This document shows, one piece after another, positions 35,000 through 46,469 of a stretch of DNA of 64,000 nt; positions within the stretch are counted from its first letter, which is position 1; every line of letters starts with the position of its first letter. Both the position numbers and the translations under genes were made by a program. Location of the stretch: assembly GCA_930367205.1 (NCBI GenBank), contig OV884011.1:171999226-172063225 (forward strand). The letters are read 5' to 3'. The notes under the pieces are model-generated. The model did not search any database, was not told where the DNA came from, and saw only the letters and a list, made by a program, of their open reading frames with translations. This DNA is from Acanthosoma haemorrhoidale (taxonomy: Eukaryota; Arthropoda; Insecta; Hemiptera; Acanthosomatidae).

Positions 35000-36350
35000 T
35001 GGCCGTATAATCTGGATTATTTTATTTAGAATTCAATAATTTTATTAAAAAGCTCCTTTGTTGATTAAAAATTTTTAGATAGAAAGCTTGCCAACCAGCT
35101 TTATCCAGTGGATTCAGTTCCTTGAGAATAGTTCAATAGTTTTCAACAATGCATTAGTGACTGTATTTATGGAGTGATAAATATTCCTTCTTTAATTTTT
35201 GTATCACTTATTTCAGGAAACTTCTGTTTTAAGTACATGAAACAGGAGTATTGACCATGACCTTGAGGAAATTCTTCATTAATCCTAGCTTGATATTTTT
35301 AGGATTACAGAATGGGTCATGTTTAACATTTTCCTGGTCAGGAATTAGTGATTCACTTTTAGACAATTATTTTCTAATGAAATGTTTTTTTCTGTTCCTA
35401 CTATCTCATTCACATAAATAACAACAGTGCTTTGTGTAACCAAGCTGCAGACCAAGATAAGTGCAATTACCTTAAAATTACTACAAATATTCCATTCATA
35501 CACTGCATATTGAAGCTTTTCCAAAATAAATTTAAAGATGTCCTACTTTTCTTTCATACTCTGCAGAAGCACAGCTTTTATAGATGCACACTAACTTTAA
35601 AGAAATTAATGAACAAGGGCCATTCTGTTGGGTTATGTTCATTACAAAGTGTTTCTGTATGAGCAGAAATGTCATTACAAAACACTAAGCCATTTTCTTC
35701 CGAAAAGTAGTCTTTAAATTCAGAATGATGATTATGATCATTACATATCTTTGTATTCTTTCGAAGAAGATTACATCCTTTAAGCCAGGAAGGAAGAATT
35801 TTAGAATGTTTTTTGGATAACTTTAAATCTTGTTTGAGATTGTTAAAATTTTCTTGAGTCAGTAAATGAGGCCCAGATAAACTGCTTTGTTTGAAAGTTC
35901 TATCACCAGAATCTGTTTCTTTTCCTTTGTTCCTCCCATCAGACTCTGGGCTCTCTTCATCTAATCTCACATGTTCTGGAGGCTTTGGTATGGACAATTC
36001 TTCGCAGTGTGGAACTGGTCTTATTGCAAATTGCAAGTTAGGGCACACCGCTATATGTTTAATTTTGATGTAATCTCTTTAATGCTTGTTAAGCAGAAAT
36101 AACAGACAGAACAATGATCTTTGGGTTCCCTCAAAATCATATGGATTGCAAAAGGCATGTAGCAAGTAGCATGTTTCCATGCACTGAGAAGCCTAGAACA
36201 TGATAAACAACATATATGTGATGCCCAGGCCCTCGATTGGTCCCAACATTACACCCAAAATAAAGTTCATAACAACTTTTTACTAATGGAAAAAGGTTTT
36301 GCCATTTGACTTGAGTGTGACTTCACCACATACATAATAAAAATTGTTAG
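35000..36350 (-). pseudogene. Degraded copy of a multi-copy arthropod protein of unknown function
   Basis: Reading right to left, successive frames give FYYVCGEVTLKSNGKTFFPL and SCYELYFGCNVG (about 36350-36220). Next come FAIRPVPHCEELSIPKPPEH, LTQENFNNLKQDLKLS, LVFCNDISAH and EWPLFINFFKVSVHL (one open stretch, 36048-35578). Then ILEKLQYAVYEWNICSNFKV, NIKLGLMKNFLKVM and FPEISDTKIKEGIF (35570-35170), and a weak SWLASFLSKNF block near 35080. I recognise this order from an uncharacterised protein found in many copies in insect and other animal genomes; its function is not established. Stops and frameshifts are frequent and no introns interrupt the order, so a retro- or transposon-borne copy is likely. 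It lies in a cuticle-gene intron, same strand. Confidence 0.72.
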
Positions 36351-36952
36351 GATGATTTAAACAAATTCTAGGCATTTCATGACTAACGAATAATTAAATA
36401 AATAAAGTTTAAAATATGTTGTAACACACAATAACTGAGGTACACAAATCACTCACAATGACATGTTTACTAGTTCACTACTATCCCACATGTCTGATGA
36501 ATGTGTGCTACACTGGATCACATTTGTGCACATCTAGACACATCTGAACCTGCACAACAGTAGCAATGCTACCCTTTGAGTTAGCTTGTGTGGTTCCGCC
36601 ATATTTACAATCCTCTTGGAGCTTTTACTTGACAATGGACAAATGGCCAAAAAAACGGTCTTTTCAAAACATTAAAAAAAAAAATAAAATAACAAAAAAA
36701 GAGTGGGTGATGGAGAAATTTCAAATACAAATTTGAAAACAGGATAAAAAAAACTGCATTAAGTACACCTATTAGTAATCGTGGGACAAAATTCATGTTG
36801 ACCAGTGTTATCTATATTCATAACCAATAAGCCTATGATATAATGGTACATCATACAAAAAGCATTATAAGCAAAAAACTTGAATATCAAAGAAAAGGCA
36901 ATTTACAATTTTACACCAATGAATCATAATCAAATGATTTCTGGACTGGTTT

Positions 36953-37430
36953 TTAAATGTTACAGAGCTTTTGGTAATCTTCAAATGTAATTGATGAAAT
37001 GGATACAGCAGTTTGTCTTTCTTCTACTTTAAGACTTGTAACATTTAATTATATTTCTTGTATAAGTTGTTTGTAGTGGAAATAAATCTGAATGCGGTCA
37101 CTTAGTGTGTAATAGAGGAATACGTATCCTGCAAAACCTTGGAATGCATTCCACCATTTCCATTCACGCTTAAGAACCAGTTCTGAAAATGGTTCCGCTC
37201 CAGAACGGAGTAGTCAAATGTGTAAGCTTAGAATAATTTCCATAGAGGCTGCGGTAGTTTTCCCATTCTGCTAAAATTGCTTGCTGCCCAACCGAATGTG
37301 CTGCACTATACAAAAAGTAATGTAGTTCTTTCGATTTAGTTGGAACTTTATTCAAAAGGTAGTAAGTACTCTTCAATACTCCTTTCTCAATCCTTTTTTC
37401 TTCCTCTCTCTTCCATTAGCCTCAGAGCCA
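36953..37430 (-). pseudogene. Unidentified protein-coding remnant, about 150 codons in two frames
   Basis: One frame reads MKSTYYLLNKVPTKSKELHY, then FLYSAAHSVGQQAILAEW and ENYRSLYGNYSKLTH (37376-37170). A one-base shift near 37205 moves to a second frame: AEPFSELVLKREWKWWNAFQ, then GFAGYVFLYYTLSDRIQIYF. That frame meets TAA at 37049-37051 but continues protein-like to 36953 (NVTSLKVEERQTAVSISSIT, then FEDYQKLCNI). Amino-acid composition and continuity across the lesions argue for a real former gene, without introns. I do not recognise the family. Two lesions make it a probable processed pseudogene within the cuticle intron. Confidence 0.5.
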
Positions 37431-38106
37431 CAATTGTAAATGAGGAGAATTAAACCTATGAACTACCAAATAACCTCTTTAAAATTAGTTCAGTTTAATT
37501 TTTTGCTTTGTGAGAATAATAAACTGTATAATAATAAAACTGGTTTTTTTTATATTTAGGAAGGATTATAAATTTAAAAAAATTATAATAATTAATAATG
37601 AGCAGTCAAAATTAATGGGAAGATTGGGACTCATATCTGGAAAGGTCGTCATCACTCGAGGACCACTGTGTACACATTGGATTGTTACATTAGAATGTAA
37701 ATTACTATTCACTCTACTAGATTTTACCTAAAAATGGACAAAGAACATTGGTGTGTCATGCCAAGATAATATGCACTTTTAACAGTAATTAAATTTATTA
37801 AAAAATACAACTTTACAATCTTTCTGCTAATGAAATTTATTTATATAAATCACATATCAGTATAAAAAGTTATTCACATACAATATATATGGTTTACCAA
37901 TAAGGAAAAGAAAATCGTATATTTATAACCCATACAAATCAGGATGGTGTTATGAAAATTTCTTGGACAAAGATCACTGCAGGTTATTGAGACAGTTATT
38001 TTATGTAACGGTTTCTTGTGGGTATATAATATTAATAATTACATTCATTAGAATTTTTTTCCTACCATGTTTAATGTAGGGAATATTCTTTATCCCCAAA
38101 ACTTAC

Positions 38107-38207
38107 TTTATCTTCTTGGATCGGTTGAGCACTAAATGTTCCTGGAGGTAGTGGTGTATAATGATAGACTGGCTTTGTCGGATGCCTTGAAACAAGTGGA
38201 GCATCCC
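38107..38207 (-). CDS. Cuticular protein gene, middle exon (proline-rich linker, LPPGTFSA)
   Basis: This 101-nt internal exon has an acceptor ending TTTTTAG just upstream of 38207 and a consensus donor AAA|GTAAGT at 38107/38106. It reads two bases, then 33 codons: DAPLVSRHPTKPVYHYTPL, then PPGTFSAQPIQEDK. The phase-1 end of the 52141 exon joins to a glycine codon here. The exon ends in phase 0, exactly matching the start of the terminal exon (TDDERLPFDKN). The Pro/Tyr-rich linker before an RR domain is typical of secreted cuticle proteins. No transposon coding signal overlaps it, and the frame is open in otherwise stop-rich AT DNA. Its assignment rests on motif, splice sites and phase rather than on any alignment. 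Confidence 0.76.
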
Positions 38208-41046
38208 CTAAAAATTAAAAATTTCAGCTGAACAAATGCAGTAAATATAGCTATCATGCTTAGTTGATATGATTCGGTTCACAGGAAGTAGAATAGGAAT
38301 AATATTAACATAAGCCGATAAATTACCATTTTTTTCACATGAATTATTTCATATATTTTAATATATGCTACATCAATAATCCCTACTTTAGTGACCATTG
38401 TTTGGAACTCAAGCAACACTATTTTTGTTGTATTATAGAAAATAGCAGTGAAGATGTTTCTATGAGCAGGATGATAATTTTAGTATCCAACAACCCGTGA
38501 TACAACTTGTGAAGTGTTAGGTTGACCAATGTAGTCTAGTAAGTAATATATGAATACACCTATATATTGTTGTGATATTAGATATTGTGGAGTTTTTATA
38601 TAATATTTAATCCAACTTATCAAGTAGGCAAAATAAAAACAATTGAGAGTGGATGAAAAAAACAAAAGATAGTATAGTTGTTGTTGTTATGATGAGAACC
38701 CAGCATTACTCACTCTAGTTTTGGGATCAGCCCACGATACATGTTAGCTGTAAATTGTGTATCAGAAAAACTTTAAAATTTCTTTTAGTTAGTGGTATTG
38801 GACTTAGCAGAACCAAGAAGAGAGAGCCATTGCAAGAAAAGTAAAAGAATTGATTTGGTTTGAAAATAATTGATGAAGATAAAAGAAGAAGCAAAATTGT
38901 AAACAAGTATTTATATATAATTAATATAAGTTTTTTTTTTTTTTTTGTAATTAAATATAACCTTTTTGCCAGAATTATTTTTGTTAAAGAACCTTAAACA
39001 TCAGATAATAACTAATAAAATAAATATAAAGTTAAAGAAGAAAAATAAAATTATGATATCTTTCAAAGAACTTAATAATATAAAAGAGGATGGAAAAGTT
39101 TAATATGATTAATGCATGTTCAGAATTTCTTTCAAATTGTATTCATTAATAGTTTGTTGCAATGTTTCAGACTGATATCATTTCCTCCTCAGGCAGAATT
39201 ATCACAATGAACAAAATAGCAATAGATTGACATCAATTTCTATTTTGCCAATAAAATATTTTTAACAATTTTATAAAGCTACAAGTGAAGTGAAATCACT
39301 AATGAGCACTCCCCCATAAGAAGTTACAAAACTATATGAAGAGAAAGTCCTAATCACTGCTTCAAGATTATTTTTCTTTAATCTATTGTTGCAGTAATAA
39401 TTGTATAGATAAGTTTCAGAAGAGAGCAATCATATCAGTCATACCAAGAATGCTATAAATGATACATAAACTAAATTTAATTAAAAACTGATGTGTGTGT
39501 CTCTTTATAAGCTTTTCTTCCATTGGGAAATGATTTCAACAGCCAATGTTAGACATCCACAGGCTATAACAATAATACAACAAGGGAAAACACTTTAACG
39601 ATAAAAACAGTTCAAATTTAAAAGATTAAAACATATTTGTTTTAAAAGATGAAACTAGTTAAAATAAAAAAAAAAACTAAAATACAATTATATAAATATT
39701 ACCTATTAAAAAAATATATATAAAATAGTTAAAAATAAAAATTTTGGGAATTATCATTATCATATGCTGAAAACTGCTTTCAGAAATCATTTACACCAAT
39801 GTTATATATTATATTTAACCATTAAGAGAAAAGCTTATGAAGAGAAACAAACATTGTTGTTATTTAAAACCTAAATTACGCTATCTCATTCAATGCAATT
39901 CCTTATTGTATAGAAATTTAGTAGTGAGTCTATTCTTATAAATAGACACAACTAAGACTTTTAATTTATGGAATATCTAAAGTTAGGAAAGAAAACCGAA
40001 TTGACCAGAATTAATGTTATGTGTGACACGATTATTGATTTGGATAAAAAATAAATAATTATCACATGATAACTACAACATAAGAAAGAGTAAGGTAACC
40101 TTTTTTTTTTCAATTTTACAACAAGAACGAACGAACAGTCAAAGTCATATTCCCTTTCTTTATGATATTTTCTCTTAAAGTAAATAAGCTTTCAAATGGT
40201 TCATACATCTTTCATAAATAAATGTTACTAAAATATATTGCCTTTCTTTCATCATCAACCTAAACCAGCTCGCAAACGACATATACACTTAATAAAATTA
40301 GTGTTTGATGAAATTACATCTCAGTCAAAAAATACCTATGAGTATTGACTGGAACACATCCGCAATTCATTAAATAAAGATTTTTCATGATAATTAATAT
40401 TAAACATTTTTTTTTGGCAATTATTAATTATACATCTTAGATGAAATTTTCTTGTATCTCTTAGGTTTGTGATTGCTTTCTGTAGATTGTAAATGAAACA
40501 ATAGGTCAGTCAGTTTATCTTCACAATACTAAGTGCATTTATTAACTAATACAGAATTTATTTTTAAAAGCTCACACTGTGATTATGGATTACCTAAAAT
40601 AAGGTTTATATGTTAGGTGTTTGACCAATTACTATCACGATTACCTTTGAGAAATAAGTAGTCATTCAAGAAGTATATTAAGCACTTCAAAATAGCTGTG
40701 GAAAGTAGTTGTATTTTAATAAAAACATTTACATGTGAGAAAACAAACTGATTGACCTACCGTGACATTCTTAATTTTATCGGTTGCAAAAACAGACTAT
40801 TTATAAAAAGCTGATCTCAAGTTTAAGGTTACATTATTAGAGCTCCTAAGAAAATATTTTCACAAAAATAATCCCAGGATAATCATAATAAAAAGTATTA
40901 CACAAAGAAAACAGGTTCATAGGAATCTGTAGAACCAAAACAAAAACTGGGTCTAATCAAACCCCTATTTAGTAGGGAGTATCAGTAACATGAATCTCGA
41001 CTTAAAAATTTGACTTAATAGTAGTATTTAGTATTTATTTCATCAC

Positions 41047-41712
41047 TGTCGGGTCGTCATGAAGGGGGTGCCCTAGTTACCCTATCCCTGGTGAGGGTTG
41101 ATTAAGCTATGACCTGGACAATTGCTTCATGACGGGTCTTACTATCTGACTCCATATTTGATAGGTATGTGCCCCGACAATGCACTATGTTCAGGAGAAG
41201 AGATATAGGGTAGGTAGTGTAGGTAATTTGTGTGACCAAGAGAGGTCTAGAGGTTATCATAAATGAGAAGGCCAAGTTTTGAAACATCAGCGCAGCTGCA
41301 AGTTCACCAGATAGAGCTGTCGGGGGAATAATTTACAGGCCAAACCTGGGTCTATTTGTACTCGGCGTGCCTCGTTAGTGACCAATGATGTAAGGACTTA
41401 TTGTGGCCAATGATGTCCAAGTTTGAGGTGGTCCTTTGTTCTCGGTAGTGACCCAGGCCTCGGTCTGGATTGCTTGCTACCTGCTCTGGGTAGAGGGTAA
41501 GGGTTTCCAGCCTCTAACTAGTTTTTTTGCAGCTGCGTCTTTTATTGTTTACAACATTTATGGTTTGTTAATGTTATTTACACTTGTTTAAATTAATTTA
41601 CAACATATTATAACCAATTTACAATATATATAGAATAGAAATAGGGTGATTTATCTTATGTAGTTAGGGGTCGCTAAGGGTGATTTATCTTATGTAGTTA
41701 GCAGTCTCTACA
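41047..41712 (-). mobile_element. Solo LTR (gypsy family C), minus orientation, perfect ATCAC duplication
   Basis: On the minus strand it runs from TGTAGAGACTGCTAACTAC to GACGACCCGACA, with intact TG...CA ends. It is flanked by ATCAC at 41042-41046 and 41713-41717. Its last 200 bp are almost identical to the 5' LTR at 42882-43766 (about one difference in the 90 bp compared by eye), so both inserted in the same general period. It lies 1.2 kb from the composite element and in the opposite orientation. Confidence 0.93.
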
Positions 41713-42881
41713 ATCACCTAGGTCAAATAAAGTATATAACTTATATCAAAGGGCCTATCCTGACCAGTAAATTGAACCCTTGGACCTCCAGAATATTAAT
41801 GTCGTTTTGATTAATTTTTTCAATAACTAATGTTTAAAGGTTGTCCTTGATCACTCTCACAGGTAGTGTATCAGTAATATTTCAAAACTGTTAATTTTTC
41901 TTATTTTATGTAGTCTTTCTCTTTTCTTATTAGATTAGACAATTTTTTTTAAAAAGGAATTTCATCAAAAATAATCCTATACCTTCACTAAAAAATTATT
42001 TTTGATTTTTATTCTTATTAAAAATTTATGAAATTGTATGAAAGTTAAAAAACATAAAATATTGTTTATTCGTTACTATATAAAAAAAAAGTCATAATAA
42101 AATATCTTGCACTGAACCCACCATTTTATTTGTTTTTGTTGTGCCAAATGTGTTAACACCTTAAGGTTCAAAGCTCATGTTGCGAAATAATTAAAAAAAT
42201 AAGCTGTTGATAGTTTTTTTATTCTTAAATAGATACAAAATGCTATTGTATTATGTCTGTATCCAAACAGGCTTGTAAATAGCTACAAATCTTTAAACAT
42301 ATCGTTTCTCGGTGACCCTGAAAATGTTTGCAGTTTTTGGCAGATTTAACGCCCTGTGAGTTATTTATGTAACATAAACACCCATATGAGCTGATTGATG
42401 GCCCATAAGTTGTTAGGGTCAAGTAAACAAGACCCTGCGAGCACTGTGTAGCCCAGGTCCTTATCTGCAGGGCCCACACTACTGGTCTGTTTATCCCAGC
42501 AGCTAGTTGGGTGCTTCTAATCCCCTATGCAGCCCTCCTATCTCCAGGCTGTTCTGTTTTCTAACACATTTATGCACTGTTAATGTTTGGGTCTGTATTG
42601 TACTTCCAAGCATGAACTGAGTATGCATAGGGAATTGAGCTGACAGCCAGATGTTAAACGACTACTAACTACTATTTGTAAAATATAGATTATTCTAAAA
42701 CTATTTTGTATATATTTCCATTAGATAATCTTTAATTTTTACAAACTTTTACTTATTCTAAAATGTAATCTGTTGTAGTGGAACTAATTTTGGACAAAAC
42801 TCCTACAATGCAGTAAGGCTTGAAGTATTACATTGCTGCAAGTATTTTAAGTAAGGCTTGATCATTAATCTCCTTGCACCA

Positions 42882-43766
42882 TGTAGCGACCGCTAACTAC
42901 ATAAGATAAATCACCCTATACTCTATTGTATATATATTGTAAATTGGTTATAATATGTTGTAAATTAATTTAAACAAATGTAAATAACATTACCAAACCA
43001 TAAGGCATTGTAAATGTTGTAAACAATAAAAGACGCAGCTGCAAACAAACCAGTTAGAGGCTTGAAACCCTTACCCTTTACCCAGAGCAGGTATCGGGTG
43101 ACCCAGGCCAGGGAGAACAAAGCGCCACCGCAAACTGGGATATCATTGGCTACAATAACGAGTCACATGATCGGGTACTATTAAAGGACGCCGAGTATAA
43201 ATAAGACCCGGGTTTTTCCAGAATATCATTCTCACAACGACTCTCTAACTGGTGACTTGCAGCTGCACTGATGTTTTCAAGACCTGGCGTTCTCATTTAT
43301 GAAAACCTCTGGACCTCTCTTCCTAACCTCGCTATGTTTTAGTCAGGCCTTGTAAGACCCCACACTCTCCTAGTGAGATTCTCTGCCTTCGTCTCGCTAA
43401 AACTAGCAGTTCCTTGGGAGAGACCTCCCCCTCGTGGACAACGGTTGCCGTGGCTCTACAAACTTTACCTAGTAGTGTCTCCCACGAAAATACAGTCTGC
43501 CTCTCTCCGGTTCACACTCCGGACGGTTTTCGCCTACCCTCAGATACCGAGTGTGAATTCGTGGTCATTCCAAGACCACATAAACTACCTATAATACCTA
43601 CCCCTCTTCTCCTGAACATAGTGCATTGTCGGGGCACATACCTATCAAATATGGAGCCAGATAGTAAGACCCGTCATGAAGCAATTGTCCAGGTCATAGC
43701 TTAAATAACCCTCACTTCATCTCCAGGGCTAGGGTAACTAGGCATCCCCCTCGTGACGACCCGATA
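42882..43766 (+). repeat. 5' LTR of the gypsy-like element
   Basis: It starts TGTAGCGACCGCTAACTAC and ends GACGACCCGATA, where sister LTRs end CCCGACA. It contains a TATA-rich stretch (TTGTATATATATTG near 42926-42940) and AATAAA near 43024, consistent with promoter and polyadenylation functions. The 885-bp length exceeds both solo LTRs; a segment around 43100-43600 is present here and shortened in them. Confidence 0.9.
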
Positions 43767-43768
43767 AC

Positions 43769-43786
43769 TGGTGACTCTGACGTGAT
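43769..43786 (+). promoter_or_regulatory. tRNA primer-binding site
   Basis: TGGTGACTCTGACGTGAT lies two bases after the LTR end. It begins TGG, as expected for pairing with a tRNA 3' CCA, in the standard position for minus-strand priming. The matching tRNA was not determined. Confidence 0.7.
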
Positions 43787-44009
43787 CGAGAAGATAGAAG
43801 AAACCATTTCTTATGATGGCCGACCCACCATCCCCGTCCAACAAACCATGCTGTGCAACTGTACACGCCATTTCTCGGATGTGAAAACTGCTAGAGTTTC
43901 ACGAAGAAGACCAAAGACTATTATTCCTGGAGGCTGAAAACATTTTTTCAACAAACCGACTCTCTTCGTCTAAAGCCAAATCGGAGCATATTTATGCTCA
44001 ACCTCCATC

Positions 44010-44592
44010 GGGGACACAACCCAGGTCGCAGTCCTAGCATATTCTCTTAGTGATCGTCCCTACAAAGATTTAAAGGCTCGTCTTATCGAAACGTACAACC
44101 AGAGCCACGACAGACGCCTGATCCGGTTATTGGAAGAGACACACCTCGGAGACCAGCAACCGTCACATCTCCTGCGGCAAATGCAGACACTGGCAGGACC
44201 CACGACATCGGAGGACGTCATTCGTACACTCTGGCTACGCGCCTTGCCAGACAGGGTCAGAAACATACTGGCATCGCACTACGAGGAGAAATTGTCAAGA
44301 CTGACAACAATAGCGGACAAAATCATGGAGATAAGTTCAGCTACCGCAACCCATGCTGTCCAGTCAATGTCAACTCCCAAAGTCAGCCTGCCACACTCCA
44401 GCTTTGACTGCCAGACAGCCATCGCACAGCTCACCCACTAAGTGACCGTGCTGGCCAATTCAATGAGCAGACGAGAAGAAAGCAGGCCCTCTCAACGATA
44501 CCGGCCAAAGCTACCGAATCCAACAATAAGGGCTTATGCTTCTACCATGACATATTCGGTAAGGATGCATATCGGTGTCGCAGGCCCTGTAG
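44010..44592 (+). pseudogene. gag remnant of the gypsy-like element
   Basis: Protein-like sequence typical of insect gypsy Gag: DRPYKDLKARLIETY, LLEETHLGDQQPSHLLRQMQ, then TLWLRALPDRVRNILASHYE (44130-44441). After the stop at 44439-44441, another frame reads GLCFYHDIFGKDAYRC and RRPC. This is the Cys/His motif that usually sits at the Gag-Pol boundary in this group. Sequence between 43790 and 44010 is weakly coding and damaged. The frame breaks and stop preclude a functional protein. Confidence 0.75.
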
Positions 44593-45390
44593 GTGGGTCG
44601 ACGACACTACCACACCAGCGGGAAACTAGATCCCGCCATGGTCAAAGCGGTACCCATGGCAGGCCTAACCTTTCACCACCTATTCGTTACAGACGTCTGC
44701 ACACGGCAACACTACTTAATAGATACAGGAGCAGCTATCTCCGTACTTCCCCCACCCAAAATAAAGAAGGCTATACCCCCCGACTATCAACTCTACGCCG
44801 CTAATGGCAGCGCCATTCCAACGTATGGAGAAGTCAACAGGAACCTTGACCTAGGCATGCAGCGGATCTTTAAGTGGAACTTCATAATGGCAGAAGTTCA
44901 GCGACCATTCATAGGTGCCAACTTTCTGGTCCATTATCACCTACTGGTAGATCTTCAGCACCGCCAGCTGATCGATAGCATGACCGTTCGTCGTACCACG
45001 GGAAGAACACACGTCGCTACGCTCTCCGTGATATCAAGCATACCACCCGACAACAAATACGCCGACCACTTGTGGCACTACCCTCAGCTCACACGACCAC
45101 AACAACCTATGAGCTCTGTTCTGCCAAAAAAGGTAGAGCACTACATAGAAACACGTGGACCACCCGTTTGCAGCAAGGCTCGTCGATTAGCGCCAGCAAA
45201 TATATCAAGCCGCCAAGGAAGAGTTCCGACATATGATGGTCGAAGGAATTTGTCAGCCCTCAAACAGCCCTGGGGCAAGTCCTCTTCACATTGTTACGAA
45301 GAAGGACGGAACAATACGCTCCTGCGGAGACTACCGACAAGTGAACAACATAACGATCACAGACCGTTATGGTGTGCCCAACATTTCTGA
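44593..45390 (+). pseudogene. Retropepsin region of the gypsy-like element
   Basis: It carries the aspartic protease active site LIDTGAAISVLPP (catalytic Asp near residue 44 of this frame). LYAANGSAIPTYGE and FIGANFLVHYHLLVDL follow, which match the retropepsin flap and C-terminal strand pattern. The frame continues toward the reverse transcriptase linker (KVEHYIETRGPPVCSKARRL) and then drifts out of phase near 45210, where the reverse transcriptase continues in another frame. Confidence 0.85.
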
Positions 45391-45720
45391 CTTTAACAAC
45401 AAGTTGTTTGGTACTACTGTATTTTCAACACTAGATATCAAAAGAGCTTACCATCACATCCCGGTAAACCCTCAGGACATCTACAAAACGGCTATTATCA
45501 CCCCTCTTTTTGACTTTTGAATTTCTCCGGATGACGTTTGGACTTCGCAACGCCGCCCAGTCGTTCCAGAGGTATATGGACAACATTTTTAGAGACCTAC
45601 AATTTGTGTTCGTACACCTCGATGACTTACGATCGCTTCAGCCAACGAAGAGGAACACCAGCGTCACCTGGAGACATTCTTCGGTCGTCTGGCTGCTAAA
45701 GGGCTAACCCTTAACATCGC
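45210..45720 (+). pseudogene. Reverse transcriptase region of the gypsy-like element
   Basis: Two overlapping frames (45233-45520 and 45510-45707) carry the RT blocks: SPLHIVTKKDGTIRSCGDYR, FSTLDIKRAYHHIPV (motif A, catalytic Asp), FGLRNAAQSFQRYMD (motif B) and VFVHLDDL (motif C). Motif C is normally YLDD or YVDD, so the first residue is His here. At least two frameshifts occur, near 45510 and 45630. Confidence 0.88.
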
Positions 45721-45727
45721 ACAATGC

Positions 45728-46440
45728 GTGCTTGGACAAATCGAGGTCGGATTCCTAGGGTGCCTTGTCTCATCCCAGGGCATCGTTCCATCGCCAGCTC
45801 AAGTACAGGCGATTTTAGATTACCCCCGACCTACTACAATACGGGACTTCAGACGTTTCCTCGGAATGGTCAACTTTTATCGCCGATGGTTACCTAACGC
45901 AGCTGAACACAAGAGGGTACTTAACTCCTACCAACAAGGGGCCAAAAAATATGACCGAATCATCATCAACTGGACCGATGAAGTTGCTAGCACTTTCAAG
46001 AAAACCCGCAAGGCTCTGGAAAACGCCACCCATCTCGCTCATCCATCAACAGATGGGCAGCTCATCCTAGCCACTGACGCTAGCAACACAGCAATGGGTG
46101 CAGCACTACAGCAGATGGAAGGTGGTGCGCTATGACCATTTGGATTCTTCAGCCGCGCTTTCAACACAGCTCAGTCGAAATACAGCACCTTCGAAAGAGA
46201 GCTATTAGCTATCTACGAAACAGTCAAATATTTTCGACATCTTCTCGAAGTAATCATATACACGGACCACAAGCCGCTCACACACGCCATGGCCCAGCAA
46301 AGTGACACTTCTTGCCCACGGCGTATGCGATACCTTAATTACATTCACAACAATTCACGACAGATAAACGCTATTGTCAGAGTGAAGACAATGTCGTGAC
46401 GAATGCCCTCTCACGCATAGAAGCCGTCTGTGTCCCAGAA
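45728..46440 (+). pseudogene. RT connection and RNase H region of the gypsy-like element
   Basis: The connection region reads VGFLGCLVSSQGIVPSPAQV and DFRRFLGMVNFYRRWLPNAA. RNase H follows (LATDASNTAMGAALQQ). A TGA at 46133-46135 interrupts it, and homologous sequence resumes after the stop: AQSKYSTFERELLAIYETVK and YTDHKPLTHAM. The core catalytic Asp/Glu residues are therefore still readable but separated by a nonsense codon. Confidence 0.86.
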
Positions 46441-46469
46441 AATTTTTAAAGGTTACACACTGCTTAACT

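Larger units (their letters stand above)
33356..38106 (-). other. Intron of the cuticular protein gene (about 4.75 kb)
   Basis: It is bounded by GTAAGT at 38106 and TTGCTTACAG at 33356. It contains two degraded coding remnants, both in the gene's own orientation (35.0-36.35 kb and 36.95-37.43 kb). The rest is AT-rich sequence with homopolymer runs and no further coding signal. Confidence 0.7.
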
